In this document: piece by piece, positions 36,590-45,879 of the stretch
How the letters are laid out: every line of letters begins with the position of its first letter
Position numbering within the stretch: the first letter of the stretch is position 1
Assembly (NCBI RefSeq): GCF_000400365.1
Contig: NZ_BAOG01000023.1
Coordinates: 53,704 to 117,703 of the forward strand
DNA length: 64,000 nucleotides
From: Vibrio jasicida CAIM 1864 = LMG 25398
Lineage (GTDB): Bacteria; Pseudomonadota; Gammaproteobacteria; Enterobacterales; Vibrionaceae
Direction: 5' to 3'
Made by a program: the position numbers and the translations under genes
The notes under the pieces: model-generated
Database searches by the model: none
What the model saw: only the letters and a program-made list of their open reading frames with translations
What the model was told of the DNA's origin: nothing

Positions 36590-38677
36590 ATGCAGATTTC
36601 TCCAAGTCTGATATTCCTTGGAATTGGTATCGGGATTTTTTTGATTATTCTTGTGTTTCTTACCACCCGATATAAAAAAGTTCGAGGTGAAGGCGACGCG
36701 CTTATTGTAAACGGACTGCATGCTACTCGCGCTTCTTTAACTGGTACTTTTGTTTGGCCAGTGATCAATAAATTTGAGTTCATGGATATTACTCGTAAAA
36801 AAATCTCTGTCGTTAGAAGTGGTCGTAAAGACCAAGAAGGCGAAGAATATGAGGGCCTGCATTGCCGAGATAATATTCGTGCGGACCTTAAAGTCGATTT
36901 CTATATCGGTGTGAATCATGAAGAAGAAGACATTGTTCGTGTTGCTAAACTCTTTACTGCTCATGATGCTTCTAACCTAGACCGCTTAAAAGAGCACTTC
37001 CAACCTAAGTTTTCTGAAGCTCTTAAAACGGCGGTAAAACAGTTTGAATTCGAAGAGCTGTTAACTAATCGTCGTGCGTTTCGTGATGCCGTTGTTGATG
37101 TAATCGGTAGCGAAATGGATGGCTTTAAAATCTATGATGTTGTGATCGATAAAGTCGACCAAACGGCTTTAGATGCGCACAGCCCAGGCAATATTCTCGA
37201 CGTAGAAGGCATTCGTAAAATCTCTGCTATTACCGCGCAAAAGAACACGGAAACTAACGCGATTCGTCAGGATGAGCAAACGACCATCAAGAAGAAAAAC
37301 GTTGAGGCCGAAGCGAATCGTCTCCAGCTTGATAAACAAGAGAAAGAGAGCATAGCTCGTACTCAGCGTGAAATCGATATTATCAAAGCGCAAGAAGAGG
37401 CGTTGGCTGCTGAAAAACGTGAAGAATATGAGCGAATTACTAAGCTAGCTGAACTTGAAACCGAGGAAGAAGTTGCTAAGAAACGCGAAAGTGTCGAGAT
37501 GGAAGTCGAAATGACACGTATTGCAAATCAGCGCCAAGTGGCAATTCAACAAGAAGAGCTTAATCGTTCCGTCGAGACTGAACGAGTTCGCACTTCAGCG
37601 GAAGTCGCTGAAAAAGAAATGCAGAAAGAGACGACGGTTGAAGAAGCGATGAAGTCTGTCGCAGAGACTCGTTCTCAGCGCGTTGAAATCGAACGTAAGA
37701 TTGCGCGCGAAGAGGAAGAAACGGAAAACTTGCGCGTGAATGAGCGTGTAAACCGTGAAAAACGCATCAAGCTGACGGAAGCAGAAGCGGTTGCGGAATC
37801 TGCTCAGATCGAACTATTGGTTGCAGCTCGTGCAGAGAAAGACGCAGCTCGTGAACGTTCTGAACGTATCTTGATCGAAAACGAAGCTGAGATGAAAGTG
37901 AAGACTCGTGACGCGGAAAATGAGTTGGCAGTGAAGACTCGCCAAGCTGAAGCGGAACAGGTGGTCACAACCAAACGTGCGGAAGCAGAATTTGTGGCGA
38001 AAGATCGTGAAGCCGCAGCGAAAGAGCGCATGGCACAAGCAGAGAAAGAGTTGATTAGTGCAACAGGTCTTGCTGAAGTGGAAGTAGAGCGTGAGCGTGC
38101 GCTTGCGATAAAAGAGACGGGTGAAGCAGAAGCTTACACCTTGCAAAGTGCCGGTGAAGCCGAAGCTCAAGCCCTACGTGCTAAAGGCCTGGCAGAAGCA
38201 GAAGCTCAGACAGCTCGTTTCGAGGCGGCTCAGCAATATGATGATCACACACGTGAACACGACAAGTGGGTGATGCAGTTACAGCAAGAGAAAGACCTTG
38301 AATTGGCGCGTATTGATGCTCAGAAGACTGTGGTCGGAGCGAATGCTCAAGCCTTGGGCGAGGCGCTATCGAAGGCAGATATCCGTTTGTTTGGTGGTGA
38401 AGGGATGGAGCAAATCCGCCGCACTATCATGGATGCTGCTGTCGTTGATGCGAAGTTTAACGAATCAGAGGTTCTTAACCCACTGGTCTCAGATTACGTA
38501 AATGGCAACCGTAGCTTGCCGCAAGACATCAAAGACGTGTTAGAGAGTACGGAACTGAAAAGTAGTGATTTGAGTAACGTTGCTTTAGCGGGTTTGCTGA
38601 ATTCACAAGGTGGCGCCGCGGAGCTGATGAAGAAAATTCAAAGCTCATTAGACACAACAACCAGCGATAAATCTTAA
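36590..38677 (+). CDS. yqiK: Flotillin-family protein, YqiK type
   Basis: 695 residues. An N-terminal membrane anchor (residues 7-27) precedes the Band-7/SPFH domain (KKVRGEGDALIVNGLHATR to about residue 215), then a very long coiled coil (about 215-590) rich in Glu, Arg and Ala with repeated AEAQALRAKG/AEAEAQT units, and a C-terminal segment. This is the flotillin architecture; the protein is expected to oligomerise into membrane scaffolds. AAGGAG lies 6 bases upstream of the ATG. It follows the YqiJ-like gene and precedes the ATPase by 58 bases. A hairpin lies in that gap. Confidence 0.92.
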   Translation: MQISPSLIFLGIGIGIFLIILVFLTTRYKKVRGEGDALIVNGLHATRASLTGTFVWPVINKFEFMDITRKKISVVRSGRKDQEGEEYEGLHCRDNIRADLKVDFYIGVNHEEEDIVRVAKLFTAHDASNLDRLKEHFQPKFSEALKTAVKQFEFEELLTNRRAFRDAVVDVIGSEMDGFKIYDVVIDKVDQTALDAHSPGNILDVEGIRKISAITAQKNTETNAIRQDEQTTIKKKNVEAEANRLQLDKQEKESIARTQREIDIIKAQEEALAAEKREEYERITKLAELETEEEVAKKRESVEMEVEMTRIANQRQVAIQQEELNRSVETERVRTSAEVAEKEMQKETTVEEAMKSVAETRSQRVEIERKIAREEEETENLRVNERVNREKRIKLTEAEAVAESAQIELLVAARAEKDAARERSERILIENEAEMKVKTRDAENELAVKTRQAEAEQVVTTKRAEAEFVAKDREAAAKERMAQAEKELISATGLAEVEVERERALAIKETGEAEAYTLQSAGEAEAQALRAKGLAEAEAQTARFEAAQQYDDHTREHDKWVMQLQQEKDLELARIDAQKTVVGANAQALGEALSKADIRLFGGEGMEQIRRTIMDAAVVDAKFNESEVLNPLVSDYVNGNRSLPQDIKDVLESTELKSSDLSNVALAGLLNSQGGAAELMKKIQSSLDTTTSDKS

Positions 38678-38696
38678 CCTTTCATTCTCTCTAAAA

Positions 38697-38722
38697 AATC
38701 CCGCTTCATCGTAAGCGGGATT
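38697..38722 (+). terminator. Hairpin between flotillin and ATPase genes, no T tract
   Basis: AATCCCGCTT and AAGCGGGATT pair over a 6-base loop, but the following bases are TATAGG rather than a T run. It may attenuate read-through rather than terminate, reducing ATPase expression relative to flotillin. Confidence 0.55.
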
Positions 38723-38735
38723 TATAGGTATTAGC

Positions 38736-41700
38736 ATGTCAGATATGACTCAAAAAGCGGTGAGTGATGCTGGTGCATACGATGTTTTAAAGACGCGTTT
38801 GTTGCAGCAAGGCAGCCAGCTAAAGTCTCTCTCCCAATCCTTCAATCAGCAACGTCAAGAAACGTTTGGCGGTCAAGATTTCAAGTTGATCGGCAAGGTC
38901 AATGTTCAAACCGATGCCAAGTGTATTCCGATCGACATGGCTCAGGTAAACCAGCATTTACTGTTCGGTTATCATGTCCAAGTCGGGATGAAAGCGACCC
39001 CTTCGTTAGATGATGTCTTCGGGCTTTATCAGCTTCACGAAAATGAAGGTACGTTCCGTGTAGAACGCCTTCCACTTGAATCCAGTTTTTTATCGGATTC
39101 TCGTTTTACCCATGAATTGACGGAACTGTTTACTTACTACCGAGACGCGAGGCTTTCTCAAATCTCTCGTCAAGAAAGCACGCTTTACCTCGCCTTCCAA
39201 ATCGGAATGCGCCCGGAAGACAGGAAAGTATTTCGTTTTCAGATCAACGCCCACTCTATCGAGTACATTGATTCTTTGGGGCAAAACGCGCTAACCAGTG
39301 TTCCTCAACATGATTTTGATTGGATCCCAACAACGCGAGATGATCATGTGCTTGGCGATCATCCGCATGTATCTATTCAAGATAAGCTGTTTGTTGAATG
39401 TGTGGGTGGGGACTTAACCATCAAGGTGGAAGACAACACCAAAGATGGCAAAGGTATCTACAGAGAGGACGTTGAAGATCCTCACCAAAGCGTTGCTGAT
39501 GCACAGATCGACTACGCGTTTGTCGGAGACTTAATCGCGCTTCGAGTAAAGCCAAACCGAGAAAAACACGCTCGATACTTCCTCTACAATTCAGTGAATC
39601 AGTCCGTCGTAAGGGCTGATGCATTAAGGGCAAGTGCAAAAACGTTACCTGAAGATCATGGTGTGCTTTACGCTAATGGTTATGTTTTATCAAATGGCGA
39701 AGACAAACAGTTCGCCTTTGAAGCTGACCAGCTCAAGTTTTTCCAACAGATCACGTCACCGAATGGTGAAGACATTCTTTATATCTTTTTCAACGCCGTT
39801 GAAGGTTATTACATCGCCTACACCTACAACTTGATTGAAAAGAAATTTGAAGCGCCAATGGAAAGCCACGGTTACAGCTTATACCCAGATGGCCGCTGGT
39901 TAGTGTTTCAACTGTCAGAAAATGAAGAGGCGTCTACCATCCACCCAATGAGAATTTGGGATACGCCATTTTCTACACCAGAGCACTATGCGAAGGTCAA
40001 TGCGCAAACTCAAGGCAGCAGTCCACTGTTCAATCTTGGTAATACTGAGCTAGTGCGAGCACTGTCTTCTGTACTTTCGATTTGCCAATTAGCACAGAGT
40101 GAAGAGGTGACTCAAGCGGCCTATGAGGTACTGATAAAGCAGTGTCGTTCAACGCTCGATCACTACACCTGGCTCAATCATGATTACGCTTGTGGAATAG
40201 GCAGTGCGATCAATGAACTCATGGGGACTACCGATAAGATCATCGATGAGTTTGCCAAAGTTCAACAGCTACAAAAACATGCAGCAAGCAGTCTTGATAA
40301 GCAAAAATCTGCGGTTTCCGAGCTTATCGGGAAAATCAAACTGGCACCCAAAGAGCAAGCGAACACGCTACTGAGTTTACTTAGTGAGGTAAAAGGGCAA
40401 GTTGGCGTGACTATGTCGCTCCGTCAGCAGCATTATATTGATGAGGTTCAAGTTGACCGTTTGCTTGAAGAATTACAGGCACAGCGTGAGTCACTTAACC
40501 TACACTTGCTCACTCTTCTTCAGGACGAAAAAGCGTATGTCCCGTTCAAGAAGCAAATTCAGAAAATCGAGTTACAACTCGAAGAAGTGAGCAAAACTGC
40601 GGAGATTCAGAAACTAAGCGAAGAAGTTGAAACACTTCGTCATGAGCTTCAAATAGTGACGGAAGAAGTTACAGACATCGAAACCGAAGACCCGACACAA
40701 GCAACTCGGATCTTAGACCTTACGACAGAAGTAACGTCGCTGCTTAACACTGTTTCAGCCAAGCTAAGAGCAAAATCTCAAGGCTTACAAAGCGAAGAAG
40801 CTCAAGCGGAATTTAGTGCTCAATTTAAGCTACTCAGCCAGTCGGTGAGCAGTGCAATGGAGCAAGCGTTAACGCCAGATGATTGTGATACCCAGCTTGC
40901 TAAGCTCGTTGGGCAACTGGATAAGTTAGAGTCGCGTTTTGCAGATTTCGACCAGTTTTTGACCGAAATATATTCAAAGCGTGATGAGATCCAATCGACA
41001 CTGGATAACCACAAGCAACAGCTCATAGCGGGTCAACAACGTCGAGTTCAAAACTTGCTCCAAGCGGCGAATGTCACTATGAGCAGCGTAGAAAAGCGCG
41101 TTGAACGATTCGATGATGTTGCAGGGCTGAACAGCTACTTTGCCACCGACGCAATGGTTCTCAAGCTACAACAGTTGTCTCAGACTATTCGTGAGCTTGG
41201 CGACAGTGTGAAAGCTGACAGTGTTGACGCAAAATTGAAATCGCTTCAAGACCAATCTTTGCGTGCGCTACGTGATAACCAAGACATCTTCGAGAAAGGT
41301 GGAACCGTTCTGCGTTTAGGCAAGCATAGGTTCAGTGTGAACCAGCAACCACTGGACCTTAGTTTGGTCGATCAAAGTGGTGAATTGGCGTTACACATTT
41401 CCGGTACGGATTTTTACCAAGCAGTTGAAGATAAAGCATTCCTCGACTTGCAAACCGTTTCTCGTTTAGACGTAGCCTCAGAAAGTGAAGATGTCTATCG
41501 AGCGGAATATCTGGCGTATTTGATCTTGCATCAAGCTTCTATCAATCAAGATGGGCAGAGCCTAGAAACGCTTTATGAAGCTTTGAAAGAAGATAAGTTG
41601 AATGAACTCGTTCAACGCTTTGCGGCGCCACGTTATCGAGAAGGGTATGTCAAAGGTATCCACGACCACGATGCAGTCAACATTTTACGTAAAGTGCTGC

Positions 41701-43598
41701 CTGTTTATCAGCAAGCGGGTTTACTGCGTTACAGCCAAACTGCTCGCTCAAAAGCCATCTTGTGGTTACTGGAGCAAGATGCTGACCAAATAGTTCACTA
41801 TCAACAACAGGCGCAAAACGCGAAGTTATTGCGAGAGCATTTAAATGCATCGCAAGCGTATCAAGAGCTGCAAAAACAACTGGTTGATTCCCTAAATGAT
41901 GATCAACATGAAGCCGCTGACTACCTTGCGCAGCTATTGAGTGAGCAAGATTGGCAAATTGAAGTGAGCCAGGATTCTCTTTCTCTCTGTGAAGATTATT
42001 TGCAATTTAGACGCAGTTTGGGCTGGCAACCTCAACCGCTCAGCTTTACCGAATCATTTAACGATCATCATCAGTGGTTAAGCGCGTACACTGCGAAAAA
42101 GCAATACGGTCAGGCATTCGCATGCGAAGCGGCGACGGTTGCTGTGGTGAATACCTTGTCAGAGAAAAGGCTAGCCAGTATCGATTTTTCATTGGTGTGT
42201 CATGTCGAAGGATTACTGGGAGAGCACACTCGAATTAGCAAAGGCAGTTTAGAGCTCGTATTGGATGATTTTATTCAAAGAAACGAACATCACCGAAGCT
42301 CTGTGGTTCCGAGCTTTGAAGCTTATCTATCCCAGCGCACTCAGTTGTTGAGTTCTGCTAAAGAAGATTTCCGTCTTAGTGAGTTTAAACCTCGCCCATT
42401 AACGTCATTTGTGCGCAACAAGCTGATCAGTGAGAGTTACTTACCTCTTATTGGCGACAACTTTGCTAAGCAAATGGGCACGTTAGGCGATAAAAAGCGT
42501 ACTGACTTGATGGGTATGCTACTTCTTATCTCTCCGCCTGGTTACGGTAAAACGACGTTAATTGAGTATGTTGCGCACAAATTAGGTTTGGTGTTTATGA
42601 AGATCAATGGCCCATCCATCGGTCATCAAGCGACATCCCTCGATCCAGCCGACGCCCCTGATCAAAATGCGGCGCGTGAAATTGAAAAAATTAACCTCGC
42701 GTTCGAGATGGGCAACAATGTGTTGCTGTACTTGGATGATATTCAACATACCCATCCTGAATTTTTACAGAAATTCATCTCACTCTGTGACGGTACTCGC
42801 CGCATAGAAGGTACATGGAAAGGGAGAACGAAAACCTACGACATGCGTGGCAAAAAGTTTGCCGTCGTCATGGCGGGTAACCCGTACACCGAGAGTGGTG
42901 AAGCGTTCCGAATCCCAGATATGTTGGCTAACCGTGCGGACATCTACAACCTCGGTGACATGCTGTCTGACCAAAAATCGATCTTCGACTTAAGCTTTAT
43001 CGAAAACTCCCTCACCTCCAACAATGTTCTTGCGCCTTTAGCAACGCGAGATCTGAATGATTTGTACCGCTTTGTCAGAATGGCAGAGGGAGAAAGCATC
43101 GCGCTGAGTGAGATGAGCCATTCGTACTCAGCAATCGAATCTGGCGAGATCGTGACAACCCTACAAAAACTGATCATGGCTCAGCAAATTGTGCTGAAGG
43201 TGAATCAGCAGTACATCAAGTCAGCCGCAACAGCGGATCAGTATCGTGTCGAACCGCCATTCAAGCTGCAAGGCTCGTATCGAAACATGAATAAACTGGC
43301 GGAGAAAATCTCGTCAGTGATGACCGACCAAGAGATGAACACGCTGCTTCAAGATCACTATCAGGGTGAAGCGCAAACGCTGGCTGCGGGCACTGAAGAG
43401 AACCTACTTAAGCTTGCAGAGCTACGTGGTGACATGACGGATGAACAGCGAGCTCGTTGGTCTGAAATCAAAGAAGGGTATCAGCGTCAGCAAATGATGG
43501 GTGATTCAGAAGACAGAGCCGGACAGGTGGTGCAGCAACTTGCCATGCTGAATCAGCACGTTGCTCGCTTTGGTAACCATGAACAGGAGGGCAACTAA
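38736..43598 (+). CDS. Giant 'DNA repair ATPase' (DUF3686-type) with AAA+ domain
   Basis: 1620 residues. The N-terminal 430 residues are beta-rich and look propeller-like. A coiled-coil middle (about 500-870) is followed by a domain around 870-1200 and then the AAA+ module: Walker A PPGYGKTTLIEY near residue 1267, Walker B NNVLLYLDDIQHTHPEF near 1329, and a sensor-like VVMAGNPYTESGE. This matches the family annotated as 'DNA repair ATPase' with DUF3686. Its true role is unproven. Its stop is immediately followed by the ATG of the PLD gene, so coupling is likely. A glutamine-rich tail closes it. Confidence 0.85.
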   Translation: MSDMTQKAVSDAGAYDVLKTRLLQQGSQLKSLSQSFNQQRQETFGGQDFKLIGKVNVQTDAKCIPIDMAQVNQHLLFGYHVQVGMKATPSLDDVFGLYQLHENEGTFRVERLPLESSFLSDSRFTHELTELFTYYRDARLSQISRQESTLYLAFQIGMRPEDRKVFRFQINAHSIEYIDSLGQNALTSVPQHDFDWIPTTRDDHVLGDHPHVSIQDKLFVECVGGDLTIKVEDNTKDGKGIYREDVEDPHQSVADAQIDYAFVGDLIALRVKPNREKHARYFLYNSVNQSVVRADALRASAKTLPEDHGVLYANGYVLSNGEDKQFAFEADQLKFFQQITSPNGEDILYIFFNAVEGYYIAYTYNLIEKKFEAPMESHGYSLYPDGRWLVFQLSENEEASTIHPMRIWDTPFSTPEHYAKVNAQTQGSSPLFNLGNTELVRALSSVLSICQLAQSEEVTQAAYEVLIKQCRSTLDHYTWLNHDYACGIGSAINELMGTTDKIIDEFAKVQQLQKHAASSLDKQKSAVSELIGKIKLAPKEQANTLLSLLSEVKGQVGVTMSLRQQHYIDEVQVDRLLEELQAQRESLNLHLLTLLQDEKAYVPFKKQIQKIELQLEEVSKTAEIQKLSEEVETLRHELQIVTEEVTDIETEDPTQATRILDLTTEVTSLLNTVSAKLRAKSQGLQSEEAQAEFSAQFKLLSQSVSSAMEQALTPDDCDTQLAKLVGQLDKLESRFADFDQFLTEIYSKRDEIQSTLDNHKQQLIAGQQRRVQNLLQAANVTMSSVEKRVERFDDVAGLNSYFATDAMVLKLQQLSQTIRELGDSVKADSVDAKLKSLQDQSLRALRDNQDIFEKGGTVLRLGKHRFSVNQQPLDLSLVDQSGELALHISGTDFYQAVEDKAFLDLQTVSRLDVASESEDVYRAEYLAYLILHQASINQDGQSLETLYEALKEDKLNELVQRFAAPRYREGYVKGIHDHDAVNILRKVLPVYQQAGLLRYSQTARSKAILWLLEQDADQIVHYQQQAQNAKLLREHLNASQAYQELQKQLVDSLNDDQHEAADYLAQLLSEQDWQIEVSQDSLSLCEDYLQFRRSLGWQPQPLSFTESFNDHHQWLSAYTAKKQYGQAFACEAATVAVVNTLSEKRLASIDFSLVCHVEGLLGEHTRISKGSLELVLDDFIQRNEHHRSSVVPSFEAYLSQRTQLLSSAKEDFRLSEFKPRPLTSFVRNKLISESYLPLIGDNFAKQMGTLGDKKRTDLMGMLLLISPPGYGKTTLIEYVAHKLGLVFMKINGPSIGHQATSLDPADAPDQNAAREIEKINLAFEMGNNVLLYLDDIQHTHPEFLQKFISLCDGTRRIEGTWKGRTKTYDMRGKKFAVVMAGNPYTESGEAFRIPDMLANRADIYNLGDMLSDQKSIFDLSFIENSLTSNNVLAPLATRDLNDLYRFVRMAEGESIALSEMSHSYSAIESGEIVTTLQKLIMAQQIVLKVNQQYIKSAATADQYRVEPPFKLQGSYRNMNKLAEKISSVMTDQEMNTLLQDHYQGEAQTLAAGTEENLLKLAELRGDMTDEQRARWSEIKEGYQRQQMMGDSEDRAGQVVQQLAMLNQHVARFGNHEQEGN

Positions 43599-44303
43599 AT
43601 GAATCGACAGAAATGGTCTGCATGGTTGGAGGCCTCGATACAAGATTACCGCCTAGATGATAGTGAGCGAAGAGAGCTCCAATCGGAGCTGCAGGATTCG
43701 GTATTAAGTCATGAAGACCGTTCGTACCTGCGGAATTTGAGCTTTAAGCTTGTACAACAAGAAATACAAAACCAAGGTGATTCAGCCGCTTTGGTTCGCT
43801 GGTTAGAGCGAGTAGTCAAAGTCTTAGACAATGTAATGAGTGCGAATTCGGCAGATACCGCGTCGAGTTGGTTTTCACCGGGTAGAGCGTGCGCATCCGG
43901 CATTATTGAACAGCTGAAACTGGCTCGTCATTCAGTGGATATCTGCGTTTTCACGATTGCAGATAATGACTTAACCGATCAGATCCTTGCGGCGCATAAA
44001 AGAGGCGTGGCGGTCCGAATCGTGACCGACAACGACAAAATGTACGATAAAGGCAGTGATGTTGAATATCTTGCAGCACAAGGTGTGGCGGTTAAAATTG
44101 ATACCACTCGATATCATATGCACCACAAGTTCGCGATATTCGACCAACAGCGGTTGATCAATGGCAGCTTTAACTGGACACGCAGTGCTTCTAAATACAA
44201 TCAGGAAGATATTACGCTTACCGACGACCGCAGGTTTGTTTCTGCGTTCTCAAGACAATTTGAAACGTTATGGCAAAAGTTCCCTTGTCATAAGCCGTCA
44301 TAA
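43599..44303 (+). CDS. Single-HKD phospholipase D-like nuclease/hydrolase
   Basis: 234 residues. The N-terminal 80 residues are a helical domain of unknown type. The C-terminal PLD domain has one HxK(x)4D motif, MHHKFAIFD at about residues 170-178, followed by LINGSFNWTRSA. Proteins with a single HKD form dimers to build one active site, as in the Nuc nuclease and Zuc/PLD6. DNA or phospholipid could be the substrate. Its ATG follows the ATPase stop TAA directly, with AGGAGG inside the upstream gene, indicating translational coupling. Confidence 0.88.
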   Translation: MNRQKWSAWLEASIQDYRLDDSERRELQSELQDSVLSHEDRSYLRNLSFKLVQQEIQNQGDSAALVRWLERVVKVLDNVMSANSADTASSWFSPGRACASGIIEQLKLARHSVDICVFTIADNDLTDQILAAHKRGVAVRIVTDNDKMYDKGSDVEYLAAQGVAVKIDTTRYHMHHKFAIFDQQRLINGSFNWTRSASKYNQEDITLTDDRRFVSAFSRQFETLWQKFPCHKPS

Positions 44304-44318
44304 ATATAGGGAGATCCC

Positions 44319-45377
44319 ATGACCGAATTGATGAATTCTGAACATCAGGTACTTGAGGTGGACGCTACTCCTCAAATCGTCGCGCTAGCAGAGCAATTTG
44401 ATGCGTTTGACAGTGTAGCGACGATCACTTTTGGTAAAGAAGCACTAGAAAAAATCACCGCTTTCTCTGACGAAGTGTTAGAGCAAGTCCGTGTTCGCGA
44501 CAGCGGTGAAGCGGGCGATATTTTGCATGCAATGGTATCGTCCATGGACAGCGCTGAATTCTCAAATCTAGGCAAAACCAGCTTATTATCGAGACTTCCT
44601 CTAGTCGGTGAGCTTTTTGATTCATTCAAAAAATTCTCGGCAAGTTTTGATTCAGTGAAAAGCCAATTGGAACAGCTTTCAGGGCGTTTAGAAGCACAAG
44701 AGATGAAGTTGGCTCATGATATTACCCAGCTCGATACACTCTATGATCATAACTTAGATCTGCTCGGCGGATTAGAGCAGTACATCGCCGCTGGTAGGTA
44801 TAAGTTAAATCAGCTTACTCAGAATGTGTTACCAAGCTTACTGGCGCAATCTGAGCAAAGTGGCGACGCGTTGGATGCCCAGAAATATCGGGATGCGACC
44901 CAAGCCGTTGCGCGTTTAGAAAAGCGCGTGCATAACCTTGAGCTTACTCGCCTTGCTGCTATCCAAACTGCGCCCCAGATTCGATTGTCTCAAGAAGGCA
45001 ATAAAATGCTGATGGAAGACATTCAAGATATCGTTCACAACACCTTCCCATTGTGGAAGCGCCAATTCTTGATTGCGATCTCTAATTACGAAAAAGAGAA
45101 AGCGTTGAAGGTAACGCGCGCGGTGAAGGATTACACCAATAAGCAATATGTGCAAAACGCGGAGAAACTGAAGGCGTTAGAAGAACAAATTGCAGAAAAC
45201 TACCAGCGTGGCATTCTCGATCTCGATTCTCTAGAGACCGTGAATCAACTGACGATAGAAACGTTGAACAATACACTATCTCGAGTGAAGGAAGGCAGAG
45301 CGCAACGCGAGCAGGCTCAGCAAGTGATTGAGCGAGCAGAGGCGGAACTTAAACAAGCGCTTCAGCAAACCTTGTAA
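44319..45377 (+). CDS. TelA-family (toxic anion resistance) protein
   Basis: 352 residues, mostly helical. FSNLGKTSLLSRLPLVGELFDSFKKF and the region around LEKRVHNLELTRLAAIQTAPQIRL match PF05816 TelA/KlaA, named from tellurite resistance. The mechanism is not known; family members are found with Ter stress proteins and other ATPases. GGGAG precedes the start, 15 bases after the PLD gene. It is the last gene of the operon and ends in a long terminator. No TerD-like gene is present in the window. Confidence 0.9.
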   Translation: MTELMNSEHQVLEVDATPQIVALAEQFDAFDSVATITFGKEALEKITAFSDEVLEQVRVRDSGEAGDILHAMVSSMDSAEFSNLGKTSLLSRLPLVGELFDSFKKFSASFDSVKSQLEQLSGRLEAQEMKLAHDITQLDTLYDHNLDLLGGLEQYIAAGRYKLNQLTQNVLPSLLAQSEQSGDALDAQKYRDATQAVARLEKRVHNLELTRLAAIQTAPQIRLSQEGNKMLMEDIQDIVHNTFPLWKRQFLIAISNYEKEKALKVTRAVKDYTNKQYVQNAEKLKALEEQIAENYQRGILDLDSLETVNQLTIETLNNTLSRVKEGRAQREQAQQVIERAEAELKQALQQTL

Positions 45378-45389
45378 GGTGAATCATCT

Positions 45390-45456
45390 AAAAATCACTC
45401 CCTTACTCATTTTTTATCTACTTTTAACGAGTAATAGAAAATAGGGAGTGATTTTT
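45390..45456. terminator. Bidirectional terminator after telA-like gene
   Basis: A 14-base-pair stem (AAAAATCACTCCCT / AGGGAGTGATTTTT) encloses an AT-rich 39-base loop, with T runs on both strands. It ends the five-gene operon. Confidence 0.85.
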
Positions 45457-45518
45457 TGGTAAAAGAGACAGCGTGGTTTCATGCCGAGTTTACAGAACCA
45501 CATCAGCGGTGATTGCGC

Positions 45519-45716
45519 TTACATGTGACCAGAACCGTGGAACATGCCACCGAACATTCCGCCAAATATCATCCCTAAAATGCTGAAGATGATCCCTAGA
45601 ATGATCATCGCAGGAATGGAAGCGATAGCGAACTTGACCATAAAGATCACCATCGACATAAATGGCATCTTAATATCAACAACCGTCACTTCTTGTTTTG
45701 TAGTTTCATCAGACAC
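45519..45716 (-). CDS. Small glycine-rich membrane protein
   Basis: 65 residues from a GTG start at 45716 with AGGAG 7 bases upstream. The N-terminal 15 residues are polar; two hydrophobic helices follow; and the tail is GGMFGGMFHGSGHM. The length and a clean start support a real gene. No function is known. It converges on the five-gene stress operon but is separated by a bidirectional terminator. Confidence 0.65.
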   Translation of the reverse strand: MSDETTKQEVTVVDIKMPFMSMVIFMVKFAIASIPAMIILGIIFSILGMIFGGMFGGMFHGSGHM

Positions 45717-45879
45717 GAGCGTTCTCCTAAATTTGCATTCTGAATATGCAGCCAGTTTATTACACTCAAACTGAAGAAAACGTTGAGCTGCGTTGCGCTT
45801 TTCCCTTTATGGGATAACAACTGATTAATTTGAGAAATACGGCACGCTATGAATCGCTATCAGAGGCGGGTAAAGCCCT

